This document shows positions 11,562 to 23,600 of a stretch of 64,000 bases of DNA, piece by piece (the stretch's first letter is position 1; each line of letters opens with the position of its first letter). The stretch covers positions 22,121,732-22,185,731 of the forward strand of contig NC_080048.1 in NCBI RefSeq assembly GCF_026212465.1, written 5' to 3'. The notes below the pieces were generated by a model. The model made no database searches and was not told where the DNA came from. It saw only the letters and a list, made by a program, of their open reading frames with translations. The position numbers were made by a program, and so were the translations under genes. The DNA is from Amaranthus tricolor. Taxonomy: Eukaryota > Streptophyta > Magnoliopsida > Caryophyllales > Amaranthaceae.

Positions 11562-13916
11562 TTACTTCGTATTCGTTTCGGACAGTGAGCATAGACAGTG
11601 CACCCAAATATTCGAGGGGGGTAAGGAATGTGAGGAAGGTATGGGTAGGTATTTTTGAAGGGTTTCTAAAGGTGTTTTATAATTTAGGGCTTTTGTGGGA
11701 AGACGGTTAGTGAGGTAGGTAGCGGTGGAAATAGCATCAGGCCAGTGGGGGGCAGGAATATGGGATTCAAGCATTATGGCACGGGTTATTTCTAATAAGG
11801 TTATGTTTTTCCGTTCAGCTACACCATTTTGTTGAGGTGTATCCGGACACGAAGTTTGGTGAATAATGCCTTTACTAGCAAAGAATTTGTGGATCTCAGT
11901 GTTAACATATTCACGACCATTATCAGTTCTCAAGATACGGAGTTGGGTTTGGAATTGGGTGCATATCATGTGATAAAAATTAACAAATACTCCAAACACC
12001 TCAGATTTGTGTTTAAGAAAATAAATCCAGCTCATTCGAGTACAATCATCAATAAACACAATATAATAAAGAAAACCATGCATTCCACAAACAGGTGCGG
12101 GTCCCCAAACGTCTGAATGAACAATCATAAACGGTAAACTGGATTTATTCAAACTACTAGGATACGAATGTTTATGGCTTTTTGCTAGAATACATGTCTC
12201 ACATTTGAAATCCAAATTTAATCTAGCTAAAGTGGGAAAAAGTTTCTCGAGATACCCTAAAGATGGATGTCCAAGTCTACGATGCCAAGTCCACAGTTGT
12301 TTTTCCCGTGACCCGTGAGCAAGAACTGCATTGCCTTGTTGAACCGTCTCTTCCAAGTAGTACAGACCACCTTTTTCAATACCACGCCCAATAATTTTGC
12401 CCGTCTGAACATCCTGCACAACACAACAATCAGATTTTATGAGCACAGTGCAATTGAGTTCCTTTGTAAGGTGACTAACGGACAGTAATTTATGTGAGAG
12501 GTTATGAACAAAGAGACAATTATTCAAGGTTAATTTTTTTGAAACATTAATAGTTCCAGCACCCATGACTTTAATTTCTTCCCCATTAGCAGTTTTAATG
12601 AGATTTTTTTTCGGTCGGACATGATTCAAAAAATCATTTTGATCATAAGACATCGTGTCCGTAGCTCCACAATCAAGGATCCACCCGTTAGTATAATTGA
12701 ACAAACTATTTTTATTTTTACAAACAAAAGAAAAAATGGGTGGACAAGAGGAGGCCACGTCGCCCCTCCAATTCTTTTTAAATGCTGGGTGCCCTTCATT
12801 TGAAGGGTCACTTCCTTCTTTACTCCTTCTCAGCTTTTGATTTTCTCTGTTACCTTCATGTTCCTCTGAGTTTTGAACCATGGCTGCCATGCTTTCATCT
12901 GGTTTTGTACCGGTGCTTGAAACAATCGCAGCTCTTCCAGATCTTGGCTGATCGGAAAGTTGGCCGGCCATTTTTGCCCCTTTCTTCCTCGTGTCTGGCC
13001 ACCAATCCAGGTATCCCACAATTTTGAAGCACTCACTTTTCGTGTGCCTCATCCCACCACAGTGGGTACATTGAAGATGGCTCCTTTCGTCATTTTTCCG
13101 GTAAGATCTCTCCGATCTCCCTTTGATAGCAAACACACCCCCTGAGCCCGATGATTCTAACTCCGATGAGGGCTCCCTTTTCATGATTCCCCTTCTCATT
13201 ATCTCCCTCCTTATACATGCATATGCTTCCTCTGCAGTGGGTAATGGATCTTGAAGAAGGTCTCTCCTTTCTTTGTCAAACGTTTCATTTACTCCTGCAA
13301 GGAATTGATATAATCTGTTCTTCTGGACTAATTGATTGTAAATTATTTTGTCTTCTGGGTCTTTCATCGGATTTGGTTGCCTTCTATCGATTTCCTTCCA
13401 CAAGGTTATTAAATTGCTGTAGTATTTTTCCAAAGTGTCGGTTCTTTGCTCGATTTTGTTAGCCTTGGCAGTGAGGTCGAAAATTTGGAGACCATCACTG
13501 CCACTGCTATATACCGTTTCAATCCCCTTCCAAAGTGTCTTTGCGGTTGGAAAATCGATGAACTGGTTGACTAGATCCGGATGAATGCTTTCGATTATCC
13601 ATGAGATAACCATTGAATCTCGCCTGGTCCATTGGCTGTACTCTTGGTCCGTTTGTGGTGGTGGATCGGCGATGATATGGTTGAGCCGATCACGACCACT
13701 TAGGGCTAATTGCATCAACCTGGACCACATGGTGTAGTTTTGGTGGGTTAATTTTTCTGATATTGAGAATGTGGGAATCAAAATTGTGGTGGTGTTTGTG
13801 GTTGTTTCAGGTGGTGGTGGAGGTGGCTTGTTGGTGTTTAACTGTGAAAATAGTTGCAAAAGCTGCCCCATTGTGACGGGTTGGTCTGGCATGATAATGG
13901 TGTTGTTTGACTCCAT
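11562..13916 (-). pseudogene. Copia gag-protease-integrase, N-terminal part of polyprotein (frameshifted)
   Basis: Open frame of 784 codons from an ATG at 13914-13916, 92 bp inside the 5' LTR. Residues about 45-245 are a UBN2-like Copia Gag region. A CCHC zinc knuckle follows (Cys283, Cys286, His291, Cys296). The protease core is WILDCGATDTM with candidate catalytic Asp415; most relatives have D-S-G and D-H-M here, so the Cys416 and Thr421 changes may weaken it. Integrase shows the HHCC zinc site (His545, His550, Cys572, Cys575) and a DDE core (Asp602, Asp665, Glu701; last spacing 35). Gag packages the RNA, protease cuts the polyprotein and integrase inserts the cDNA. The last roughly 20 residues are out of frame because the C run at 11616-11621 (minus strand) is one base longer than the downstream frame needs. 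A homopolymer indel could be a real mutation or a sequencing error. Confidence 0.93.
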
Positions 13917-13990
13917 TTTTTTCTGTTAAGGTAAGGTTTAATTTTTTTCGGTAGATGATGAAGCCGCTTAGACGATTTCTCCTCAGAAAC

Positions 13991-14008
13991 GTCTTGGCTC
14001 TAATACCA
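13991..14008 (-). other. Primer binding site (initiator Met-tRNA type)
   Basis: Directly inside the 5' LTR, the minus strand reads TGGTATTAGAGCC. This differs by one base from TGGTATCAGAGCC, the complement of the plant initiator Met-tRNA 3' end that Copia elements usually use. It marks the minus-strand orientation independently of the open frames. Confidence 0.9.
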
Positions 14009-14215
14009 TGAATTCGGGAATGATTGAGTTTTCTGTGTTCTCAATTCACTGCTTCCATTCATTCATAGCTATCTTATTATACAAGAATTGTTTCCTAGAT
14101 TAGAATATACATAATATTCTAATTCCTAAATATACATCAGAAATATATCAAAAGATATATGGAGAATAATAGGTTGCCAATATTTGAATATTCTGATAAT
14201 CTCAATATTCTAACA
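14009..14215 (-). repeat. 5' LTR of the Copia element
   Basis: 207 bp with TG/CA ends, followed on the plus strand by the GGTCA target duplication. It should hold the element's promoter. I did not identify a clear TATA box in this short, AT-rich sequence. Confidence 0.96.
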
Positions 14216-14220
14216 GGTCA

Positions 14221-17200
14221 TGAAAGTCGGCACACAACACTATTTGGTATATATAGTAATGTGTTGAAATGGTTAGAATAAAAATAGTCATATGTTGAAA
14301 TTACGTGCTTGGTTGCGTTTTTAAGGTTTGTTAATCGTTTTTGGTACTTTCTCGCATAAAGTAGTTCAAACTTGTTTTGTTTGGCATGAAACTTGCCACA
14401 CAACACTATTTGGTATATATTTTTGTGTTGATATGGTTAGAATCGAAAAGAATGGTCATATCCTTAAAATTACAGGCTTAGTTGCGGTTTTAAGGTTTTT
14501 TAAGCATTTTTGGCACTTTCTCCCATAAAGTAGTTCAAACTTGGTTTGTTTGGCATGAAACTCAATACACAACACTATTTGGTGCATAGAGTATTGTGTT
14601 GAAATGGTTAGAATAGAAAACCATAGTCATATGCTTGAAATTACTTGCTTAGTAGCGTTTTTAAGGTGTTTCTAAGCGTTTTTGGCATTTTCTCGCATAA
14701 AGTAGTTCAAAGTTGGTTTGTTTAAACTCGGCACACAACAATATTTGGTATATAAAATATTGTGTTGAAATGGTTAGTATATAAAACAATAGTCATATGC
14801 TTACAGTTACGTGCTAAGTTTCATTGAAAGGTTATTTAAGCTTTTTTGGCACTTTCTCGCATGAAGTAGTTTACACTTTCTTTGTTAGGCATGAAACTCA
14901 GTACACAACACTATTTGGTATATATTATTTCGTTAGAATAGTTAAAACAAAAAACAACAGTCATATGCTTTAAATTACGTGCTAACTTGCGTTTTTTAGG
15001 TTTTCTATGCGTTTTCAGCAATTTCTCGCAAAAAGTAGTTCAAACTAGGTTAGTTTTGCATGAAACTTGGCACAAAACACTATTTGGTATACATTATTAT
15101 GTTTAAATGGTTAGAATTGAAAACAATAGTGATATGCTTGAAATTACGTGCTAAGTTATCTTTTTAAGGGTTTTTAAGCATTTTTTGAACTTTCTCACGT
15201 AAATTAGTTCAAACTTAGTTTGTTTAGCATGAAACTCGGCACACAAGAATATTTGGTATGTATTATTGTGTTGAAATTGGTAGCATAAAAACAATCATAT
15301 GCTTGAAATTACGTGCTTGGTTGCGTTTTTAAGGTTTTTTAATCGTTTTTGGCACTTTCTCTTATAAAGTAGTTCAAACATAATGTTTTTGGAATGAAAC
15401 CTTGCACACAACACAATTTTCGGTATGTATTATTGTGTGGAATTGCTAGAATCGAAAACAATAGTCATATGTTTGAAATTACGTGCTTATTTGCGTTTTT
15501 AACATTTTTTGAACGTTTTTTGCACTTTCTCCCACAAATTAGTTCAAACTTGGTTTGTTTGGCATGACACTTGGTCGAAAATACTATTTGGTATATATTA
15601 TTATTTTGAAATGCTTATAATTAAAAGTAATAGTCATATGCTTGAAATTACGTGCTAAGTTTCGTTTTTAAGGTTTCTTAAGCGTTTTTTGCAATTTCTC
15701 GCATAAAGTTATTCAAACTTGGTTGTTTAAGTACGACACACAACACTATTTTGTACATATAGTTCTGTATTGAAATGGTTTGAATATAAAACAATAGTCG
15801 TATGCTTGAAATTATGTGCTTAGGTTCGCTTTTAAGGATTTTTAAGCATTTTTGGCACTTTCTCACATAAAGTAGTTCAAACTTTGTTTGTTTAGCATGA
15901 AACTCGGCACACAACACTATTTGGTATGTATAGTAGTGTGTTGAAATGGTTAAAATAGAAAACAAAAGTCATATGCTTGGAATTACGTGCTACGTTCCTT
16001 TCAAAGTTTTTTTAAGCGTTTTTGGCACTTTATCGCATAAACTAGTTTAAACTTGGTTCGTTTGGCATGAAACTTAACACATAATACTATTTGGTATGTA
16101 AAGTATTGTGTTGAAATGGTTATAATAGAACAAAATAGTCATATGCTTAAAATTACCTGCTTAGTTGCGTTTTTAAGGTTTTTTAAGCGTTTTTGGCACT
16201 TTCTCACATAATGTAGTTCAAACTTGGTTTGTTTGGCAAGAAACTCGGCAGACAAGACTGTTTGGTATATATTGTATTGTGTTGAAAAGGTTAGAATAGA
16301 AAACAATAGTCATATGCTTCAAATTACGTGCTAAGGTCCTTTCAAAGCTTTTTGAAGCTATTTTGGCACTTTCTCGCATAAAGTAGTTCAAAGTTGGTTT
16401 GTTTGGCAAGAAACTTGGCACACAAAACTTTTTGGTATATATTTTAGTGTTGATATGGTTAGAATCGAAAAGAATAGTCATATGCTTAAAATTACGAGCT
16501 TAGTTGCGGTTTTAAGGTTTTTTTAAGCGTTTTCGGCACTTTCTCCCATAAAGTATTTCAATTTTTGTTTGTTTGGCATGAAACTCGACACAATATAATT
16601 TGGTGAATAGAGTATTGTGTTGAAATGGTTAGAATTGAAAACCATAGTCTTATGTTTTAAATTACTTGCTTAGTTGCATTTTTATGGTTTTTAAAGCGTT
16701 TTTGGCACTTTCTCTCATAAAGTAGTTCAAACTTGGTTTGTTTGAACTCGGCAAAACACTATTTGGTATATAAAGTATTGTGTTGAAATGGTTAGAATAT
16801 ATAATACAATAGTCATATGCTTAAAGTTATGTGCTAAGTTCCATTTAAAAGTTATTTACACTTTTTTGGTACTTTCTCGCTAAACGTAGTTCAAACTTTC
16901 TTTTTTAGGCATGAAACTTGGGATACAACACTTTTTGGTATATATTATTTCGTTAGAATAGTTAAAACCAAAAAAAATAGTCATATGCTTGTAATTACGT
17001 GCTAAGTTGCGTTTTTTAGGTTTTTTATGTGTTTTCATCACTTTCTCGCATAAATTAGTTCAAACTTGGTTTGTTTAGCATAAAACTCAGCACACAAGAC
17101 TATTTAGTACATATTATTGTGTTGAAATGAGTAGAATAAAAACAATCATATGCTTGAAATTACGTGCATGGTTGCGTTTTTAAGGTTTTTTAATCGTTTT

Positions 17201-18280
17201 AGGCAATTTCTCGCAAAAATGGTGTTTTTGGCGTGAAACATGGCACATAACACATTTCTTAGTATACATTATTTTGTTGAATTTAGGTGCTTATTTGCGT
17301 TTTTAAGATTTTTTAAGCGTTTTTGGCACTTTCTCCCATAAAGTAGTTCAAACTTGGTTTGTTGGGCATGACACTTGGTAGACAACACTATTTGGTATAC
17401 ATTATTGTGTTGAATAGGTTAGAAATTAAAATAATAGTCATATCCATGAAATTACGTGCTAAGTTGTATTTTTAAGGTTTTTTAAGCGTTGTGGCACTTT
17501 CTGGCATAAATTAGTTTAAACATGGTTTGTTTGTCATGAAACTCGGCACACAATACTATTTTGTACATATAGTATTGTGTTGAAATAGTTAGAATATAAA
17601 ACAATAGTCATATGCTTGAAATTACGTGCTTAGTTGTGTTTTTAAGGTTTTTTATGTGTTTTTGGCACTTTCTCCCATTAAGTAGTTCAAACTTGGTTTG
17701 TTTGGCTTGAAACTTGGTAGACAACACTATTTCATATACATTATTGTGTTGAAATGTTTAGAAATTAAAATAATAGTCATATGCATGAAATTACGTGCTA
17801 AGTTGCATTTTAAAGGTTTTTTTAGGGTTTGTGGTACTTTCTGGCATAAATTAGTTTAAACATGGTTTGTTTGTCATGAAACTCGACACACAATACTATT
17901 TTGTATATATAGTATTGTGCGGAAATGGTTAGAATATTAAACAATAGTCATATGCTTGAAATTACGTGGTTATTTGCGTTTTTAAGGTTTTTTAATTGTT
18001 TTTGGCTTTTTCTCCCACAAAGTAGTTCAAACTTGGTTTGTTTGGCATGAAACTTGGCAAACAACACTATTTGGTATATATTATTGTATGGAAATGGTTA
18101 GAATTGAAAACAGTATTCATATGCTTGAAATTACATGCTAAGTTGCGTTTTTTAGGGTTTTTAAGCGTTTTTTGCACTTTCTCGCATAAAGTAGTTCAAA
18201 ACTTGGTTTGTTTGGCATTAAACTTGGCACACAACACTATTTAGTATATATTATTGTGTTGAATTTCTAGAAACGAAAAC
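14221..18280 (+). repeat. Diverged 12-monomer higher-order repeat (period about 2.02 kb)
   Basis: Variant monomers recur about 2020 bp apart. One pair has GTGTTGATATGGTTAGAATC with AAAAGAAT and then TTAGTTGCGGTTTTAAGG, near 14425 and 16447. Another has the shortened GTTTAAACTCGG/GTTTGAACTCGG join followed by an AGTTA..GTGCTAAGTT part near 14720 and 16742. About 2 kb is 12 monomers. The copies are clearly diverged, so exact boundaries are not given. Confidence 0.6.
17324..18003 (+). repeat. Tandem dimer duplication in the satellite
   Basis: Two-monomer blocks at about 17324-17662 and 17663-18001 share private variants: CTTTCTCCCAT, GGTAGACAACACTATTT, AGAAATTAAAATAATAG, CTTTCTGGCATAAATTAG and GTTTGTTTGTCATGAAACTC. 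The period is about 339 bp. This is a second, independent local duplication two monomers long. Confidence 0.75.
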
Positions 18281-18983
18281 AATAGTCATGCGCTTGGAAT
18301 TTCGTGCTTAGTTGCGTTTTTAAGGTTTTTTATGCGTTTTTGGTACTTTCTCGCTTAAAGTAGTTCTAACTTTGTTTGTTGGTCATGAAACTCGGCACAA
18401 AAAACTACTTGGTATATACTGTATTTTGTTGAAATGGTTTGAATAAAAACAGTCATATGCTTGAAATTACGTGCTTGGTTGCGTTTTTATGGTTTTTTAA
18501 TTATTTTTGGCACTTTCTCGTAGAAAGTAGTTCAAATTAGGTGTTTTTGGCATGAAACTTGGCACACAACATTTACTTTGTATATCTTATTGTGTTTAAT
18601 TGTTAGAATCGAAAAAAATAGTTATATGGTTGAAATTATGTGCTTAGTTGCATTTTTAAGGTTTGTTAAGTGTTTTTTGGCACTTTCTCCCATAAAATAG
18701 TTCAAACATGGTTTGTTTGGCATGATACTTGGCATACAAGACTATTTGGTATATATAGTATTTTGTTGAAATGGTTAAAACAAAAATAATCATATGATTG
18801 AAATTACGTGCTTATTTGCGTTTTTAACATTTTTTAAGCGTTTTTGGCACTTTCTCGCATAAAGTAGTTCAAACTTGGTCTTTTTTGCATGAAACTTGGA
18901 ACACAACACTACTTGGTATATATTATTGGGTTGAATTGCTGGAATCAAAAACAACAGTCATGTGCTTGAAATTATGTGCTTAG

Positions 18984-19076
18984 TTGCGTTTTTAATGTTT
19001 ATTAAGCGTTTTTGGCACTTTCTGGCCTAATGTTGTTCAAATTTTGTTTCTTTGGCATACAAGACTATTCAGTATG
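18984..19076 (+). repeat. Direct copy of the palindrome right-arm start
   Basis: About 90 bp matching the beginning of the right arm (19889-19979), including AATGTTTATTAAGCG, CTGGCCTAATGTTGTTC and AAGACTATTCAGTAT, with one difference seen (TTTGGCATAC here, TTTGACATAC in the arm). It sits just before the sequence flips strand, so this short piece exists three times: direct, inverted, direct. Confidence 0.85.
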
Positions 19077-19089
19077 ACTATTGTTTTCA

Positions 19090-20684
19090 ATTCTAATCAT
19101 TTCAACCCTATAATATATGCCAAATAGTGTTGTGTGCCATATTTCATGCCAAACAAACCTAGTTTGAAATACTTTATGCGAGAAAATGCTAAAAACGCAT
19201 AAAAAGAACCTTAAAACGCAACTAAGCACGTATTTTAAAGCATATGACTTTTGTTTTATATTCTAACCTTTTCAACACAATAATATATACCAAATAGTGT
19301 TGTGTGCAAAGTTTCATGCAAAACAAACCAAGTTTGAACTACTTTATGGGAGAAAGTGCCAAAAACGCTGAAAAAAAAACCTTTACAAGAAACTTAGGAC
19401 GTAATTTCATGCATATGACTAATATTTTTAACTCTAAGCATATAAACACCATAATATATACCAAATAGTGTTGTGTGTCAAGTTTCATGCGTAATAATCG
19501 TTGTTTGAAATACTTTATGCGAGAAAGTGCTAAAAATGCTTAAAAAACCTTATAAATGCAATTTACCACGTAATTTCAAGCATATGAGTATTGTTTACGA
19601 TTCTAAAAAATTCAAGACAATAACATATATATCAAATAGTGTTGTGTGCAACTTTAATGCCAAATAAACAATGTTTGAATTACTTTATGCATGAAAGTTC
19701 AAAACAGCATTAAAAACCTTTGAAAGGAACTTAGCAAGTAATATCAAGCATATGACTATTGTTTTCAATTCTAATTATATCAACACAACACTATATATAC
19801 TGAATAGTCTTGTATGTCAAAGAAACAAAATTTGAACAACATTAGGCCAGAAAGTGCCAAAAACGCTTAATAAACATTAAAAACGCAACGTTTTTAATGT
19901 TTATTAAGCGTTTTTGGCACTTTCTGGCCTAATGTTGTTCAAATTTTGTTTCTTTGACATACAAGACTATTCAGTATATATAGTATTGTGTTGATATAAT
20001 TAGAATTGAAAACAATAGTCATATGCTTGATATTACTTGCTAAGTTCCTTTCAAAGGTTTTTAATGCTGTTTTGAACTTTCATGCATAAAGTAATTCAAA
20101 CATTGTTTATTTGGCATTAAAGTTGCACACAACACTATTTGATATATATGTTATTGTCTTGAATTTTTTAGAATCGTAAGCAATACTCATATGCTTGAAA
20201 TTACGTGGTAAATTGCATTTATAAGGTTTTTTAAGCATTTTTAGCACTTTCTCGCATAAAGTATTTCAAACAACGATTATTACGCATGAAACTTGACACA
20301 CAACACTATTTGGTATATATTATGGTGTTTATATGCTTAGAGTTAAAAATATTAGTCATATGCATGAAATTACGTCCTAAGTTTCTTGTAAAGGTTTTTT
20401 TTTCAGCGTTTTTGGCACTTTCTCCCATAAAGTAGTTCAAACTTGGTTTGTTTTGCATGAAACTTTGCACACAACACTATTTGGTATATATTATTGTGTT
20501 GAAAAGGTTAGAATATAAAACAAAAGTCATATGCTTTAAAATACGTGCTTAGTTGCGTTTTAAGGTTCTTTTTATGCGTTTTTAGCATTTTCTCGCATAA
20601 AGTATTTCAAACTAGGTTTGTTTGGCATGAAATATGGCACACAACACTATTTGGCATATATTATAGGGTTGAAATGATTAGAAT
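19090..20684. repeat. Large near-perfect palindrome in the satellite
   Basis: Left arm 19090-19885 is the reverse complement of right arm 19889-20684 (796 bp each), around a 3-base centre at 19886-19888. I followed the arms by eye and found no mismatch or length change, including a run of nine A/T in each. Base-pair positions keep summing to 39774 from centre to edge, so there are no indels. About five consecutive diverged monomers lie in each arm, so the similarity cannot come from ordinary relatedness between monomers. The arms end at the common monomer text ATTAGAAT. The left arm is the only part of the array that I see reading in reverse. Confidence 0.93.
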
Positions 20685-23600
20685 CGCAAACTATAATTTT
20701 ATGCTTGAAATTACGTTCTAAGTTCCGTTTTTAAGGTTTTTTAAGCGTTTTTGACACTTTTTCGCATAAAGTAGTTCAAACTTGGTTTTTTTGGCATGAA
20801 ATTCGGCACACAAAACTATTTGATATATATCATTTTGTTGAAATAGTTAGAATCGAAAACAATAGTTATATATGCTTGAAATTACGAACTAAGTTGCGTT
20901 TTTGAAGTTTTTTAAGCATTTTTGGCACTTTCTCCCATAAAGTAGTTCAAACTTGGTTGGTTTGGCATTAAGCTGGGCATACAACACTATTTAGCATATA
21001 TTATTGTGTTTAATTACTATACACGTAAACAAAAGTCATATGCTTGAAATTACATGCTTAGTTGCATTTTAAGGTTTTTAAAGCATTTTTGGCACTTTTT
21101 GCATAAAGTTGTTCAAACTTGGTTTGTTTGGCATGAAATTAGTCACACAACACAATTTGGTATATATTATTGTGTTAAAATAGTTAGAATTGAAAATAAT
21201 AGTCATATGCTTGAAATTAGGTGCTTAGTTACCTTTTTAAGGTTTTTTAAAGAGTTTTTGGCAGTTTCTCGCATAGAGTAGTTGAAACTTGGTTTGTTTG
21301 GCATGAAACTAGGCACACAACACTATTTGGTATATTTTACTGTGTTGAAATGGTTATAATCGGAAACAATAGTCATATGCTAGAAATTACTTGCTAAGTT
21401 TCTTTCAAAGGTTTTTTTAAGCTGTTTTGGAACTTTCTCGCATAGAGTAGTTCAAACTTTGTTCGTTTGGCATGAAATTTGACAAAAAACACTATTTTTT
21501 TTATATATTATAGTGTTGAAATGATTAGCATTGAAAACAATAGACATATTCTTGAAATTACGTGTTAAGTTCTATTTTTTAAGGTTTTTTAAGCGTTTTG
21601 CACACTTTCTAATATAAACTAGTTCAAACTTGGTTTGTTTGCCATGAAACTTTGCACACAACACTATTTGGTATTTATAGTATTTTGTTGAAATGGTTAG
21701 AATAGAAAAGAATAGTCGCATAAAGTAGTTCAAATATGGTTAGTTTGGCATGAAAATCGGCACACAACTCTATTTGGTATATATTATTTTGTTAAAATTG
21801 TTAGAATCAGAAAAAATAGTCATATGGTTGAAATTACGTGCCAAGTTTCTTTTAAAGGTCTTTTCAGCGTTTTTGTCACTTTCTCGCGTAAAGTAGTTCA
21901 AACATGGTTTGTTTGGCATGAACTTGGCACACAAGACTATTAGGTAAATATTATTGTGTTGAAATTCTTAGAATGAAAAACAATAGTCATATGCTTGAAA
22001 TTATATGCTAAGTTCCGTTTTAAGGTTGTTTAAGCGTTTTTGACACTTTCTCGCATAAAGTAGTTCAAACTTGGTATGTTTTGAATGAAATTCAACACAC
22101 AATACTATTTGGTATATATTATTTTGTTGGAATAGTTAGAATCGAAAACAATAGTCATATGTTTGAAATTACGTGCTAAGTTGCGTTTTTGAGGTTTTTA
22201 AAGCATTTTGGCCCCTTCTCGTATAAGGTAGTTCAAACTTGGTTTGTTTGGCAATAAACTTGGCATACAACACTCTTTGGTACATATTATTTAGTTAAAC
22301 TGCTACAATCGAAAATGAAAGTCTTATGCTTGAAATTACGTGTTAAGTTGTGCTGAATTGGTTAGAATAGAAATATCATGTGCTTTGAATTACGTGCTTA
22401 ATTGCGTTTTAAAGGTTTTTTAAGAGTTTTTGGCACTTTCTCGCATAAAGTTGTTCAAACTTTTTTTATTTGGCATGAAACTTGGCAGAAAACACTATTT
22501 GGTATATATAGTATTGTGTTGAAAGAAATTAGAATAGAAAACTATAGTCATATGCTTGAAATTACGTACTTAGTTGCGTTTTTTAGGTTTTTTAAGCGTT
22601 TTGGGTACTTTCTTGCATAAAGTAGTGCAAACTTGAATTGTTTGGCATGAAACTTGGCTCACAACACTATTTTGTATATATTACTCTGTTGAAATGATTA
22701 GAATTAAAAACAATAGTCATATGTTTGAAATTACGTGCGAAGTTGCATTTTTAAGGTTTTTTAAGCGTGTTTTGCACTTTCTCGCATAAGGTAGTTCACA
22801 CATGGTTTGTTTGGCTTTAACCTTGGCACACAACACCTTTTGGTAGATATTATTTTATTGAAATTCTTATAATCAAAAGCAATATTCTTATGTTTGAAAT
22901 TCCGTGCTAAGTTGCCTTTTTGAGGTTTTTTAAGCGTTTTTGGCCCTTTCTCGCATAGAGTAGTAACTTATTTTATTTAGCATGAAACTCGACACAAAAC
23001 ACTATTTTGAAATGATTAGAATCAAAAACAGTAGTTATATGCTTGAAATTACATGCCAAGTTCCGTTTTTAATGGTTTTTTAAGCGTTTTTTATACTTTT
23101 TCGCCTAAAGTAATTCAAACATGTTTTGTTTGGCATGAAACTTGGCACACAACACCATTTGGTATATATAATTCTGTTGAAATGATTAGAATGGAAAACA
23201 ATGGTCATATGCTTGAAATTACGTGCTAAGTTGCGATTTTTAAGGTTCTTAAAGCTTTTTTGACACAATCTCGCATAAAATAGTTTAAAACTTGGTTTGT
23301 TTGGCATGAAACTCGGTACACAACACTATTTGGTATATACAGTATTGTGTTGAAATGGTTAGAATAGAAATATCATATGCTTGAAAGTATGTGCTTAGTT
23401 GCGTATTTAAGGTTTTTTAAGCGTTTTAGGAACTTTTTCGCATAAAATACTTAAAACTTGGTTTATTTGGCATGAAACTTGGCACACAACTCTATTTGGT
23501 ATAAATTATTGTGTTGAAATGGTTAAAATTGAAAACAATAGTTATATGCTTGAAATTACGTGTTAGTTCCGTTTTTCAGGTTTTTAAACGTTTTTGATTA

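Larger units (their letters stand above)
9251..14215 (-). mobile_element. Full-length Ty1/Copia LTR retrotransposon, defective, inserted in satellite
   Basis: Complete element of 4965 bp on the minus strand. It has 207-bp LTRs beginning TG and ending CA, flanked by the 5-bp target duplication GGTCA (9246-9250 and 14216-14220). Removing the element and one GGTCA restores an uninterrupted monomer. In element order the parts are 5' LTR (14009-14215), primer binding site, gag, protease, integrase, reverse transcriptase, RNase H, polypurine tract and 3' LTR (9251-9457). Integrase before reverse transcriptase is the Copia order. The LTRs differ at two sites that I can see (9354/14112 and 9368/14126), about 1%, so insertion is recent. 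The polyprotein is broken by a frameshift near 11616-11621 and a stop at 9557-9559, so this copy is unlikely to move without help. Confidence 0.96.

Noticed and set aside
10815..13462. Plus- and minus-strand open frames of 60-95 codons inside the Copia element
   Set aside because: Shadows of the gag-pol frames in other frames.
19090..20684. Palindrome as a foldback transposon or MITE
   Set aside because: The arms consist entirely of satellite monomers in phase with the array, with no target duplication and no separate element ends.
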